Below, one piece after another: positions 11,454-21,428 of a stretch of DNA of 64,000 nucleotides (position 1 is the first letter of the stretch; each line of letters begins with the position of its first letter). The stretch is from contig OZ020519.1 of the NCBI GenBank assembly GCA_963971425.1, positions 21,597,397 through 21,661,396 of the forward strand, written 5' to 3'. The stretch is from Bryoerythrophyllum caledonicum (taxonomy: Eukaryota; Streptophyta; Bryopsida; Pottiales; Pottiaceae). The position numbers were made by a program, and so were the translations under genes. The notes under the pieces were generated by a model. That model ran no database searches, was not told the DNA's origin, and was given only the letters and a program-made list of their open reading frames with translations.

Positions 11454-13482
11454 GACAGATTTTATTTTTTATTTTTCCTTGTTCGTTTACTCTTGATTAT
11501 TTTACTTATCCATTCAAATAGATGTGAAATTTCTTAGCTTATCAGTGCCACATGCAAGCTTTCAACTGAAATTATCCTGTCTTGTTCGTTAACTTACAAC
11601 ATCCGATTGATGAATTCTTTTTGATACCTGGAAGTAGGTTTAGTCATCTTGCTCGCCCTGTTTTCAAACACTCTATTATGCTTGTGAGTATGATGACCTA
11701 TTCCCTATCATACTGAACTACAGATGCTTTGAAGAAATTATATTTCCCTCAATAATCTCATGCCTCACAAGTCACTTCCCTGTCATCCATGTTACAGCTA
11801 TGCGGAGATCAGGTTTCCTCTTGAACTGTTTCTGCACGTTACTAAAAATCAGATGAGTTAGTCCATGGTTTACTATTGCTATCACAAGTGACTCTCACTC
11901 GTTCAGCTTTAGGTTCCTTTTTAACTTCAGCTTAGTTTTAGGAATTTCGCAACCTAGTTCTGATCAACACTCTTTTTCACAGCACTTGACATTAACACAA
12001 TTAGGTTAATATTCACAAAATCAGGACTGTTCATAACGTATTCGCAATGAACCCAACCCTCATGCACATCTGACCTTGTTTTAAAATTTCACGACGACGA
12101 CGCAGACTGTAGGGTTTCAGTGACTTACCTCGAAAATTATTGCACTTGGTTCGAAAGAGTCACCGTACCTTCCTACGCTGTGTCTTCGACGTCAACGTCT
12201 TGTACCTAACATGTAGAATTTTGTGCTGAATTACGAAAGCAAGTTTCCTCTAACCTGCTCACACTACTCGTCTTCAACGTCATCGCTCTCCTCTTCTCCA
12301 GCTGCAGCTATGGCGATTGTCACTGTGTGAGCAAAGAAACTGTCTTTGTCTTCTTCCTGCTCCTGCATGATTACTTCATCGACGGTCCATAACCGCCAGA
12401 TCACGCATCGGGTTCAAACATCTAGGTTCCAGCGCTATTCTTTTGTGTCGTGATCAGATCTTCATATTTTGGTGATTTCTCCTACATATTGTTGTTTGGC
12501 TCTTTGCTTCGCGCCTAGGTGGACACTGTTTCCAGTTCTTGTTGTCCAGGTGGACAGCGTCTTCCAAATTCCAGTTAGTGTTTGTCCACATCGACAGTGA
12601 CCTCCAGCTAGTCTTTCTTGACATTTAATGTTTTGTCCAGCTCATCTTCCTTAACATGAATGTTTTGTCCACCTCATGCAAAATCTCAACCTTAATGCAT
12701 GACTTAACTTTCATGATCTTTTACTCGCGATTTTTCCACTTTATTTTATTAAAGCTTTTAAGTTAGTCGAAACTTTACTTAATTCTTTTTTATCTTGCAT
12801 TTATTTTGTCGTCTTAATAATTACTTCTTTACTCAAGTACATGGTCATGCCATCATGTCCAAAAAGTTTTATCATTTCCAAATTTTAGAATTTTACTTAG
12901 AAATTTCTTTTTATTTATTTATTTATTTTTTTAACACAAACAAATGGTTATTTTAGTGATCTTCCAAAATCTTCTAAAATCCCATTTAAGAAAAGTTTTT
13001 ATTATGATGTCATAAGTATTTTGACTTATTCTTAATCATAATAAATTTTAAACTTTTAACTACTTTTCCACTCCCATCCAAATAGAGTCATTTCTCAATC
13101 ATTCAAAAATTAACTTATTAAGGATACTTTCCAAATTTGTTGTTTTATTTTTCACTTTCCTCATGAGGCACTATTATGTAGACTTTTGCTTGTTACCCAA
13201 TAGTGTAAAGAAGTTTTTAATTTTTTTTTAATTTTTTTTTTTAATTTTTTTTTTTTTTTAATTTTTTTTTTTTTTTTGGTCACAAGTAACTTTATTAGCA
13301 ACTTGTGACATATCCCATCAAATAAGAATTTTTTTAATGCAAAGTTACAAAATCATCCTAGATTAGATTTCAAAGCTTTGCCATTATTTCTTACTTTCAC
13401 CTGGGTAGTTTAGGGTCATTCCGGACCACTTCAAAGGTCGCATCTTGGAGGTCCTGCCCCCTTCTTAATGCGTAACTTGCCC
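11454..13482. other. Gypsy internal spacer between pol and the 3' ORF, no gene seen
   Basis: About 2 kb of AT-rich DNA without an open frame I can support. It could hold the leader or splice acceptor for expression of the downstream 1146-residue ORF, but no specific signal can be named. A T/A homopolymer region lies at 13218-13277. Confidence 0.5.
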
Positions 13483-16032
13483 TCAAGTTACATATTTTTT
13501 CAATCTGTAACCGTTATATCTTGTTGCATGGATATTCCCTGCAAAATCTTGTAACTCAACAGAACCATTAGGATAAGACTTAAATATTCGATATGGGCCA
13601 AACCACCTCATTTTAAGTTTTCCTGGGAATTTTTGGAATCTACTATCATATAGTAAGACTAGATCATTATCTTTTAATATTTTTGGTGTTAGCTTACTAT
13701 CATAGTAAGTTTTCCGTTGCTTTTGAATTGCTTCCATATTCATATAAGCTTGTGCTCGAATCTCATCGAGTCGTTCTAAATTATCAAAACGTTCCCTCAA
13801 GGAAGCCAAATCTCCCAATCTTTCAGAAATAGCAACCCTTAATGATGGTAGTTCCACTTCGATTGGTAACATGGCTTCCAAGCCATAGACCAATGAAAAC
13901 GGAGTAGCCTTAGTTGTGGTTTTAATGGTACAACGGTAGGCCCACAAAGCATTAGTTAACTCATCATCCCAATTTGATGCATTTCCCTCTAATGTTTTTG
14001 TTATAATCTTACAAAGAATGCCATTAGACTTTTCGGTTTGCCCATTAGCTCTAGGGTGATAGGGAGAGGACTTTCGATGCTTAATAAAATATCGTTGTAA
14101 CATTTTTGTAATAGTATCATTAATAAAGTGAGTCCCTCTATCACTTACAATTTCCTTGGGGCAACCAAATCTAGCAATAATATTTTCATAAATAAATTTT
14201 GCTACAGTATCTGCATCATCTGTCTTAGTTGCTACGGCTTCAACCCACTTAGTTACATACTCTGTGGCAACTAGGATGTAGCGTTTTTGTCCCACCCGAC
14301 TAGGTAGCTTAATAGGGCCTACAAAGTCTATTCCCCATTTCTCAAAAGGGATTTGGGCTAAAATTGGTGTCAAAGGCATAGCTTTAGTAGCTGTAGGTTT
14401 ACCAACTCTTTGGCAAGGGTCACATTTCTTAACGTAGGTAGTGGCATCAGAAAAAAGCGTAGGCCACCAATAGCCTGTTCTTAAAGCTTTTTGAGCCGTA
14501 GCCCACCCCGCAAAATGTCCACCACATGCATCTGTGTGGCAACCTTGTAAAACCATAGGCACTTCACTAGGATTTACACATCTTCTAAGTACATCATCTT
14601 TTCCTCTTTTATACAAAACTCCACTAATCATAGTATAAGGTAAGGATTGGTGTACTAACCTTGTTTCATCTTTAGTAGTGTAGTCAACATGGAAGATTCC
14701 TTTAGTCAAATAATAGATAATATCTGCATATTCTTGAGGAATTATGTCAAGTATTTCTATACCATCTTTAACTTCAAAGATATGTGCATCTCGAAAGCTA
14801 TCATCAATAGATTCTGGATTGATTGTCTCACTAAGCCTAGATAAGAAATCTGCATTTTGATGGATCTTCCCAGGTCTCACATTAATGGTAAAGTCAAACT
14901 CTTGTAAAAGTAGAACCCACCTTGCTATCCGTCCACTCAATTGAGGTTTATTGATCATATACTTTAATGCATCATGGTCAATGTGGAAAGTGAACTTATA
15001 TCCCAATAGGTAATGTCTAAATTTTTGAACAGAAAAGATCATTCCCAAACCTTCACGTTCAGTGACAGAATAATTTCTCTCAGCAGCACTTAATTGGCGA
15101 CTGGCAAAATATATGGGTCTATCCTGACCTTGACTATTTTTCTGACTCAAGACACTTCCAATTGCCATATTGGAAGCATCAACATAAACTTCAAAAGATT
15201 TGTCCCAATTTGGAGGAATTAAGATTGGTGCTTTGCTAAGCCGGCGTTTTAACTTATTAAAAGCCTTAGTGTAGTCATCTGACCAAACTCCAGGTATAAG
15301 GGTTTGTTTAGTTAAAGCATTCAAAGGTGCAGCTATAAATGCAAATCTATATATAAATCTCCTATAATACCCAGTGGCACCAAGAAATCCTTTAAGTGCA
15401 GTTAAATGTTCCGGGATCTCCATTGTAAGTATAACTGCTACTTTGTCAGGATCAACTGCTATACCCTCTTTTGAGACAACATGACCTAATAACTTACCAC
15501 ATACAGTGGCAAACTCAGACTTAGCAGCATTTATGGATATTCCATATTCTCGACAACTGTCGAAACATTGCTTTAATGCTTTGGGATGATCTTCCTTAGA
15601 TCCAAATACACAGAAGTCATCTAAAAATATTTCCATAAACTTTCTTAGGTATTTTGTAAAAGCTTGTGTCATAACTCTTTGGAAAGTAGCTGGTGCATTG
15701 CACAGTCCAAAGGGCATAACATTATATGCAAAGGTTCCCCAATCTGTGGTGAAGGTGGTTAATAGTCTATCCTCCGGAGCTATTTGAACTTGGTTATAGC
15801 CCGAAAATCCATCTAGGAAAGAATAGCACTCATGCCCAGCTACACCATCTAGAACTGCATCAGAAAATGGTAAGGGAAAGAAATCTTTCTTAGTGGCTTT
15901 GTTCAACTGTCTAAAGTCTTGACAAATGCGAATCTTACCATTTTTCTTAGGTACTATGACAATAGGTGACACCCACTCGCTAAATGGTACGGGATAAATG
16001 AAACTACACTCCAGTAATTTATCAATTTCCTC
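13483..16032 (-). CDS. pol: Gypsy pol: reverse transcriptase, RNase H, integrase
   Basis: It continues in the same frame as gag-protease after one TAA (16033-16035). Seen in order: VSPIVIVPKKNGKIRICQDF at the RT start; FLDGFSGYNQVQIAPED; MPFGLCNAPATFQRVMTQAF; and the catalytic FLDDF at 15612-15626 (LDDF variant of YxDD). RNase H follows with YVDASNMAIGSVLSQ, TEREGLGMIFSVQKFRHYL and a HIDHDALKYM block. The integrase has an HHCC zinc finger (GGHF ... CDPCQR, about 14540-14400) and the catalytic triad in WGIDFVGP, SDRGTHFIND and YHPRANGQTEKSNG. A GPY/F-like module (MRWFGPYRIFKSYPNGSVEL) precedes the TGA. No chromodomain follows. Apart from the upstream TAA the frame is intact, so this is a young copy. 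The first codon is not an initiation site: the protein would be released from a polyprotein. Confidence 0.93.
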   Translation of the reverse strand, partial: EEIDKLLECSFIYPVPFSEWVSPIVIVPKKNGKIRICQDFRQLNKATKKDFFPLPFSDAVLDGVAGHECYSFLDGFSGYNQVQIAPEDRLLTTFTTDWGTFAYNVMPFGLCNAPATFQRVMTQAFTKYLRKFMEIFLDDFCVFGSKEDHPKALKQCFDSCREYGISINAAKSEFATVCGKLLGHVVSKEGIAVDPDKVAVILTMEIPEHLTALKGFLGATGYYRRFIYRFAFIAAPLNALTKQTLIPGVWSDDYTKAFNKLKRRLSKAPILIPPNWDKSFEVYVDASNMAIGSVLSQKNSQGQDRPIYFASRQLSAAERNYSVTEREGLGMIFSVQKFRHYLLGYKFTFHIDHDALKYMINKPQLSGRIARWVLLLQEFDFTINVRPGKIHQNADFLSRLSETINPESIDDSFRDAHIFEVKDGIEILDIIPQEYADIIYYLTKGIFHVDYTTKDETRLVHQSLPYTMISGVLYKRGKDDVLRRCVNPSEVPMVLQGCHTDACGGHFAGWATAQKALRTGYWWPTLFSDATTYVKKCDPCQRVGKPTATKAMPLTPILAQIPFEKWGIDFVGPIKLPSRVGQKRYILVATEYVTKWVEAVATKTDDADTVAKFIYENIIARFGCPKEIVSDRGTHFINDTITKMLQRYFIKHRKSSPYHPRANGQTEKSNGILCKIITKTLEGNASNWDDELTNALWAYRCTIKTTTKATPFSLVYGLEAMLPIEVELPSLRVAISERLGDLASLRERFDNLERLDEIRAQAYMNMEAIQKQRKTYYDSKLTPKILKDNDLVLLYDSRFQKFPGKLKMRWFGPYRIFKSYPNGSVELQDFAGNIHATRYNGYRLKKYVT

Positions 16033-19000
16033 TTAGACCATTAAGGAATACTTTGGGTTCATCCTATATTGTCTTTGCCTAACAGGTTTAGCATCTGCTT
16101 CTAGGGTAATACGATGTTGACAAACATCTGGAGGTATGCCTTTTAAGTCTTTATATGTCCAAGCAAAGGCATCTTTCTCCTTCTTGAAAAATTCCAACCA
16201 CTTATCATATTCTTGAGGTTGTAATCCATCATATATTTTTATTGGCTTAGGATCGTCTTTAGTTCCTAAGTTTATTTCTATAGTATTTTTTATTAAGGAT
16301 CTGACATTAGGTGTCTTCTTTTCACCTAGTAATTCTTCTGAATCACTTATATAAGGCAGTTCCTTATCTGACTCTCTTTCAATGGTCACATTATATATTG
16401 GGGCATTTTGCCATGCCTCTATGGCTGCATCTGAGTCATCCACCTGACTAGGAGGAACAAAATATTCTCCAGGTCCTAAACTTTTAATAGTAGGCATATC
16501 TTGGACTTTATTAGTGTCACCAGGTTCAGATTCAGAGTCTGCCTCAGTGGTCCAATCTGAATCCTCATTCTGAGTTTCTCCATGGTACTCCACTGGAAAC
16601 ATAGGTAGCACTATTTTACTTTTACCCTCCCCTATTGTTAACGTTCCTTTACCCCAATCATCTTTGGCTTTGGCTAAGGATAACCAAGGTCTACCAAGGA
16701 GAATAGGGTAAGTCGATATAGACTCAGTTACTTTGAAAACAATATAATCAACCTTATAGTCAATCCCACCAATTACGGTATTTAATTGCAACAATTTACC
16801 TAATGGTTTCACTCGGCTTTGATCTGCCATTCTTAAGATAATAGGAGTAGGTACTATGTTAGTTATACCTAACTCTTCCATAGTGTTAACATTCATAAGA
16901 TTAACACTACTCCCACTATCAATCTGGACTCCATCAACTAAAGTCCCATCTATAATGACATCAACTGTGGGTGCTCCTGGATCAAAAGAGATATCATGGA
17001 CACTTACAATCTCAGGTTGAAGTTTGCTTGTCTCTTTGGTTGTTTTTGGTTTAGATTTCTTAATATTATTGTCCTCAACTATTTTGGCTCTTTTCCTTAT
17101 TAGAGAGGATGTTAATTCATTCTTACAAGAGGGTGACAAAGCAAGTAACTGTCTTAAGAAGATCTGAGGTTGTAATCTATCCAAATCCGTAAGGATGTCA
17201 TAAGGATTCATCCCAACAGCTAATCGCATCATTCTATGATGCTTTCTCTTTTTCAATGCCAATGAGGGTTCTTTAACAATGGTCTTTGAAGGTCTATAAA
17301 AAGTAGGTTGTTCCAACAGCTTTGTTGTAATACTTGGTTTATCTTTAGGTGGAGATACATCTTTTGGTTGTATAGGCTCTGGCCTAATGTTGGTCTGGGA
17401 ATCACTATTTGTTATGTCTATCGTTTCTGGATTGGGTTTAGGTGGTTCAGGTTTCTTGAGTACAGTTGCCATTTGTCTACTAAGCACAGGATTGAGTTTA
17501 ACTTTATTGTAATCACTTTCTGAACTACTAATTGGCTCTTGTTCCTTAGCTTTTCTAGCTTGTGATCTGGTAATAAAAACATCTTCGGGTGTATCCACAG
17601 CCAGATAATTCACATCTCTAGCATTAGAGGATTCTACCTCTTGAATGTGAACTTGCTTTCTTACATTAGGAAATTCTGTGATAATAGCAGTGCAGTAAGT
17701 AGAAACATGACCTGGTTGTCCACATCTTCCACAAACTGGGTTATATCCCACTTGTTGTCGTGGATTTGGACATTCCCTTGAGTAATGACCCGACTCTCCA
17801 CACCTAAAACATACAACTCCCTTATTCCTATCTTGATTAGGTGGTCCTCTCCAAACCGCATGTTGACTATACTCATTGGTCCCACTGGGACGTCTGTTAT
17901 CATTGGGTTTGGTAAAAGGTTGTTTAGAGGTAATCCTATAAGGGACTTTTTTATTATTATTATTACTTTGTGCAGGTTGTTCTTGCACCAAGGCCTTAAC
18001 TTCTTTTATATTTCTACAAGTAGTTATATCATGGCCTTTTGCACCACAATAAGCACACTTAAGTTTAGGGATTCCTCCAATAGGATATCTACACTCTGTA
18101 CTTAAGTGCCCATGCCCTTTACAGTTACTACACCAAATATTAGTTCTTTGGTTTGTAGCCTTAGGCCTCTTATTCTTTCCCTCATTAATTTGAACTGACA
18201 ATTCTCTGAATTGTTTTTGTAAAGCTTGAATTTCAGTTTCTTCATTGTTAGCAGGCATTAAAGCTAACTGCTTCTCTCTGTCTAAGAGTGGTCCTGGTAA
18301 CATTAATTGAGGTTGTTGGGTTATTGTTTTAGGATAGTAGTCTCTTCCACTTCTATCCATTCCTATTGGGTAAGGTATAGGCATATTTTGAGGATCTGGT
18401 TGTGTAATTCTTCTATTTTGATACAACATGTTAGATCTTTCCATAGCAGCTTCCCAATTTCTAGCAGCCTCATATGCTGCAGTTAAGTTTGCAGGATTAG
18501 AAAGTTTGACTTGATAGATACACAAAGGATCTAATAATCCTCTGGTGAATGTATTTGTAATCCATGACTCGGGCATCTCATTATCCCTCCATCTATGTAA
18601 CAAATTCTTAAGTCTGATATAGTAACCTGCTATAGATTCAGTAGGGTACATCTGAAAACTTTGTAATTGATCTTGCAAGGTATTATGATAGGACTGGGGT
18701 CTAAACCTGGCCAAAAACGCATCTTTTAAAGCATCCCAATCTGCTGGTCGAGGATTTAATGCTACATACCACCTCTGAGCTTCCTTTAGTAAATTACCAG
18801 GAAAACTAGTGATATACTTATCCACTGCTAAATTATTAGCTATTGCCACTACTTGGAATCTTTCCAAGTAGGAATCTGGATCCTCTCCTAGATCTCCATA
18901 AAATATGGGAAATGGAGCTATATTAAGCATCCTAGGATGCGCCATAGCAACGGGATCAACCAAAGGGTTGTCAGGAGTAGGAGGGGTTGAAGGTGGTGAG

Positions 19001-19548
19001 GATAATGAGGACCTGCTAGAGGTAAAATTAACAGAAGAAGTGTCAGAAGGAGAAGTCCTCCCAGAAGTACCTAAGGAATGTCCAACTGGACTCTCTACTC
19101 GTGATGGTGGTTCTGAGAGTTCTTCTTCTTCTTCAACACTGTTAAGTTTACTTTCAACTCCTTTAGGCTCACTTTGCCCACTTACTTCAAACTCCTCCTC
19201 GTTAATAAGATCATACTTAACCTCGTCTTCCTCCGCACCAGATTGGTCAATCTCGTCTTGTATGTCAAAGTTTAAGGTAGTAGGTCTAAGGATTTGACTA
19301 AATGCTTCTAACACTTCCTTACGAAACTCGTGTTTGTCTTCCTCATTTTCCAATGTTTTGGCATTAAGAAAGTGGTCAATAGATTCTTTTGCTTCACTAT
19401 GAGTGAATACTGGTGTTTCTAATTTGGACTCAAATCTTTGATCAAAAGGACTTGGATAGGGAGTCTCAAAGTCTGTTTGGTTTGAGGAGTTACCTACTTC
19501 GTAGGTATGATCAATTGTTAAGGAGTTTGGTATGGGGGTTCTAAACAA
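16033..19548 (-). CDS. gag-pro: Gypsy gag-protease polyprotein, running into the RT N-terminus
   Basis: The frame encodes an acidic N-terminal region, a capsid-like domain (YLERFQVVAIANNLAVDKY, then WDALKDAFLARFRPQ) and then four CCHC zinc knuckles at about 18135-18090, 18060-18010, 17815-17772 and 17740-17695. A retropepsin-type protease follows with IDSGSSVNLM (DSG at about 16912-16920) and the conserved ILLGRPWL. It ends in the pre-RT segment with the stop at 16033-16035. The frame is open upstream of the annotated 5' end to a TAA near 19655, but I see no ATG there. It overlaps the end of the 154-residue ORF in another frame, so initiation may depend on that ORF, by frameshifting or reinitiation. 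Four knuckles is more than the usual one or two for Ty3/Gypsy Gag. Confidence 0.9.
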   Translation of the reverse strand: MFRTPIPNSLTIDHTYEVGNSSNQTDFETPYPSPFDQRFESKLETPVFTHSEAKESIDHFLNAKTLENEEDKHEFRKEVLEAFSQILRPTTLNFDIQDEIDQSGAEEDEVKYDLINEEEFEVSGQSEPKGVESKLNSVEEEEELSEPPSRVESPVGHSLGTSGRTSPSDTSSVNFTSSRSSLSSPPSTPPTPDNPLVDPVAMAHPRMLNIAPFPIFYGDLGEDPDSYLERFQVVAIANNLAVDKYITSFPGNLLKEAQRWYVALNPRPADWDALKDAFLARFRPQSYHNTLQDQLQSFQMYPTESIAGYYIRLKNLLHRWRDNEMPESWITNTFTRGLLDPLCIYQVKLSNPANLTAAYEAARNWEAAMERSNMLYQNRRITQPDPQNMPIPYPIGMDRSGRDYYPKTITQQPQLMLPGPLLDREKQLALMPANNEETEIQALQKQFRELSVQINEGKNKRPKATNQRTNIWCSNCKGHGHLSTECRYPIGGIPKLKCAYCGAKGHDITTCRNIKEVKALVQEQPAQSNNNNKKVPYRITSKQPFTKPNDNRRPSGTNEYSQHAVWRGPPNQDRNKGVVCFRCGESGHYSRECPNPRQQVGYNPVCGRCGQPGHVSTYCTAIITEFPNVRKQVHIQEVESSNARDVNYLAVDTPEDVFITRSQARKAKEQEPISSSESDYNKVKLNPVLSRQMATVLKKPEPPKPNPETIDITNSDSQTNIRPEPIQPKDVSPPKDKPSITTKLLEQPTFYRPSKTIVKEPSLALKKRKHHRMMRLAVGMNPYDILTDLDRLQPQIFLRQLLALSPSCKNELTSSLIRKRAKIVEDNNIKKSKPKTTKETSKLQPEIVSVHDISFDPGAPTVDVIIDGTLVDGVQIDSGSSVNLMNVNTMEELGITNIVPTPIILRMADQSRVKPLGKLLQLNTVIGGIDYKVDYIVFKVTESISTYPILLGRPWLSLAKAKDDWGKGTLTIGEGKSKIVLPMFPVEYHGETQNEDSDWTTEADSESEPGDTNKVQDMPTIKSLGPGEYFVPPSQVDDSDAAIEAWQNAPIYNVTIERESDKELPYISDSEELLGEKKTPNVRSLIKNTIEINLGTKDDPKPIKIYDGLQPQEYDKWLEFFKKEKDAFAWTYKDLKGIPPDVCQHRITLEADAKPVRQRQYRMNPKYSLMV

Positions 19549-19610
19549 TTGTTCTAACTCATCAAGTTGTTGATCGTGAACGTTAAGTATACCTTGATTA
19601 AGTTTTTCAT

Positions 19611-20075
19611 CTATTTCTTCCCCTCTGAGGATCCTTCCTTTTCTAAGAAGTTAGACCAAGCTTTCTCGCTTTGGGTCTCCCAATTTTCTACTTTTGGGCT
19701 ATCTGAACAACAAGAGTGAGTGGTATATTTTTTCTTTTTTCTTTTTCCTATGTATTCTTTTCTAGGATTTTTTAATGCTGCGAGTACCAACTCTTCTTGA
19801 GTAAACTGTAGCTTCTTTGATTCTGACTGAGGAGAGTTTGGAGGGTCGGGCAGTGTCTTATATGTTTTCTCCCTTTTAATTTGTCCCAATGCCTTTGCTA
19901 AGGCTTTTTCTAATTCATCATTTAATTTGAATGGAGAAGGAGTTGTAGCAGTGTTAAAGGTAGGATTGTGTACTCCCAATACTATAGAGGGTTGTTTTTT
20001 CTCTGCCCTTTTCTTAAAACGTTGAGCTCTCTCAACTTTTTGTTTTTCTCTTTTCTCTTTGTCTTTTCCTGACAT
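19611..20075 (-). CDS. Small basic ORF just upstream of gag, possible Gag N-terminus
   Basis: A 154-residue frame opening with ATG. It starts MSGKDKEKREKQKVERAQRF and is strongly charged, with Lys/Glu/Arg runs at both ends; I recognise no domain. Its end overlaps the upstream opening of the gag frame in a different phase, and gag lacks its own ATG in that stretch. The simplest reading is that this is the N-terminal part of Gag, joined by ribosomal frameshifting or separated by an old single-base change. The alternative is an independent nucleic-acid-binding accessory protein. Confidence 0.55.
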   Translation of the reverse strand: MSGKDKEKREKQKVERAQRFKKRAEKKQPSIVLGVHNPTFNTATTPSPFKLNDELEKALAKALGQIKREKTYKTLPDPPNSPQSESKKLQFTQEELVLAALKNPRKEYIGKRKKKKYTTHSCCSDSPKVENWETQSEKAWSNFLEKEGSSEGKK

Positions 20076-20141
20076 TAGTAATCCCCATAGAGTTTTTATC
20101 TTAATTTTAATTTCGATTTTTGATTTTTTATGTTTAGACTT

Positions 20142-20420
20142 TTAATTTAAGCAAAGATAAATAGCCTCCTCTGAAAGATTCATTTTCTTAACATCTTCAT
20201 GGATATGCCTAGGATAATTTAAGATAGTCAAGAGCTCTCCCATCTCCTCAGCACTCACCCAATGACTTAACTGTCCAAGTAATCCGTGTATCCCGTCTTC
20301 AAGTATTTTTAACTCTTTCCTATCATTAGGTGCAAGAGTTTTATAACGTTGAACTTTGGTTATTATGCGTCTTATTATTCTAGACCTTCTACTCAGAGGA
20401 CTCTCCCATGGTTGTTCCAT
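20142..20420 (-). CDS. Small accessory ORF (92 aa) of the Gypsy element
   Basis: It begins with ATG (MEQPWESPLSRRSRII) and overlaps the end of the preceding 105-residue ORF by 32 nt in another phase. It contains an Arg/Lys-rich N-terminal helix and a C-terminal LNYPRHIHEDV block. The neighbouring 105-residue ORF has a similar layout (basic helix, then FKYPRELIIEPL), so the two may be diverged duplicates. Function is unknown. Tight packing in the 5' leader suggests polycistronic translation or frameshifting. Confidence 0.45.
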   Translation of the reverse strand: MEQPWESPLSRRSRIIRRIITKVQRYKTLAPNDRKELKILEDGIHGLLGQLSHWVSAEEMGELLTILNYPRHIHEDVKKMNLSEEAIYLCLN

Positions 20421-20706
20421 AAAGAATTTGGTAATGATACCAAGTTGTTAGGGTAAAATTTTCTATTTTTATCATTAATGGTAAAGGTTCAATGATTAAT
20501 TCCCTCGGATATTTAAATTTTCTTAAAAGACCATTAATGATATCAATCCTCTTTTTTGAATTTTTATTATTTTCCTTAATTTTTTCTATCTCCTTCCCCA
20601 AAAGGTTAAATAATTTCAATTCATTATACTTAATTTTTTCATAGATTATTAACAATCTTTTCAACCTAGTTCTTAAGTCCTTAGATGTTTCATTTTCAAA
20701 ATTCAT
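20389..20706 (-). CDS. Small accessory ORF (105 aa) of the Gypsy element
   Basis: It begins with ATG (MNFENETSKDLRTRLKRLL) three bases after the stop of the 164-residue ORF and overlaps the next ORF by 32 nt. It is lysine- and isoleucine-rich and predicted mostly helical. The block KFKYPRELI parallels LNYPRHIHEDV in the next ORF. No known family is recognised. The stop-start spacing resembles a termination-reinitiation arrangement. Confidence 0.45.
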   Translation of the reverse strand: MNFENETSKDLRTRLKRLLIIYEKIKYNELKLFNLLGKEIEKIKENNKNSKKRIDIINGLLRKFKYPRELIIEPLPLMIKIENFTLTTWYHYQILYGTTMGESSE

Positions 20707-20709
20707 TGA

Positions 20710-21204
20710 TTAAAGACATAATAAATCAAAAGCTATAGTCACGGGAAGTTCTGGGTCTTTAGACAAGAAATCTGGAAAGAACACCTTACTTTGGAAGTTA
20801 AGTTTACTATAAATAAAGATATAAGTTTCTTTATCAAACTTAAATCCGTTCCAAGTTCCAATACCCTTAGAAATTAAAGGTTGGGATTGAAGTTTTAATC
20901 TACCGTATTGAGCAAAAAGAAATTGTAGTTGGTATTTCAAATACAATGTCATTTTCTTGACAATTACTTCGTTAAATCCTTCACCTTTATTCCACACTTT
21001 ATTTAAAATTATTTGTTTAATTTCTATCGGTAATTGTTCAAACTTTTCCTTAAAGTTTCTATCAATTTTTAGGTGAGCCCCATAAAATTGAAAACCTTGA
21101 CCATAATATGCACCTCTATAAACACGATATAGGGCGCTAAATAAATATGGTCCTTTGAAGAAGTCACTTAGACTTTCTTCATTAATTTCCCATGGAAAAG
21201 ACAT
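20710..21204 (-). CDS. First ORF (164 aa) of the Gypsy element, function unknown
   Basis: It begins with ATG at 21204 (MSFPWEINEESLSDFF), 224 bp inside the 5' LTR, and is the first gene on the element's transcript. The protein is rich in aromatic residues (ALYRVYRGAYYGQGFQFYG) and has no recognised motif. Its N-terminal FPWE recalls QPWE in the 92-residue ORF. Ogre-type plant Gypsy elements are known to carry an extra ORF before gag; whether this is homologous cannot be judged here. Confidence 0.5.
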   Translation of the reverse strand: MSFPWEINEESLSDFFKGPYLFSALYRVYRGAYYGQGFQFYGAHLKIDRNFKEKFEQLPIEIKQIILNKVWNKGEGFNEVIVKKMTLYLKYQLQFLFAQYGRLKLQSQPLISKGIGTWNGFKFDKETYIFIYSKLNFQSKVFFPDFLSKDPELPVTIAFDLLCL

Positions 21205-21401
21205 GTTCTCCTAACTTTTCCTCCCATGGGTTCTCACACTAGGTATGTCCAATTCACTTTTGGATCAAATCCTTAATTCTTATGTTTTTTATAATGAACC
21301 TCCTTGTTCATTAATACACTTTAATTCACAGTAATACTTAAGTATTCAACGTAATTAATGACAACTTTCTTTGATTAAAAACTACTCAACACTTGGCGGT
21401 A

Positions 21402-21422
21402 CCATCCCCAGCATGGTCGCCA
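21402..21422 (-). other. Primer-binding site candidate
   Basis: On the minus strand, six T residues after the 5' LTR end, TGGCGACCATGCTGGGGATG begins. TGG is the complement of the tRNA CCA end. The first nine bases fit the 3' end of a plant tRNA-Arg; the GGGGAT part fits tRNA-Asp, used by Tat/Athila elements. The exact tRNA is undecided. Confidence 0.6.
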
Positions 21423-21428
21423 AAAAAA

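Noticed and set aside
16033..16035. Genetic-code change inferred from the TAA in pol
   Set aside because: Many frames in the window end normally with TAA, TAG and TGA, and decayed elements contain all three; one stop is better explained by mutation.
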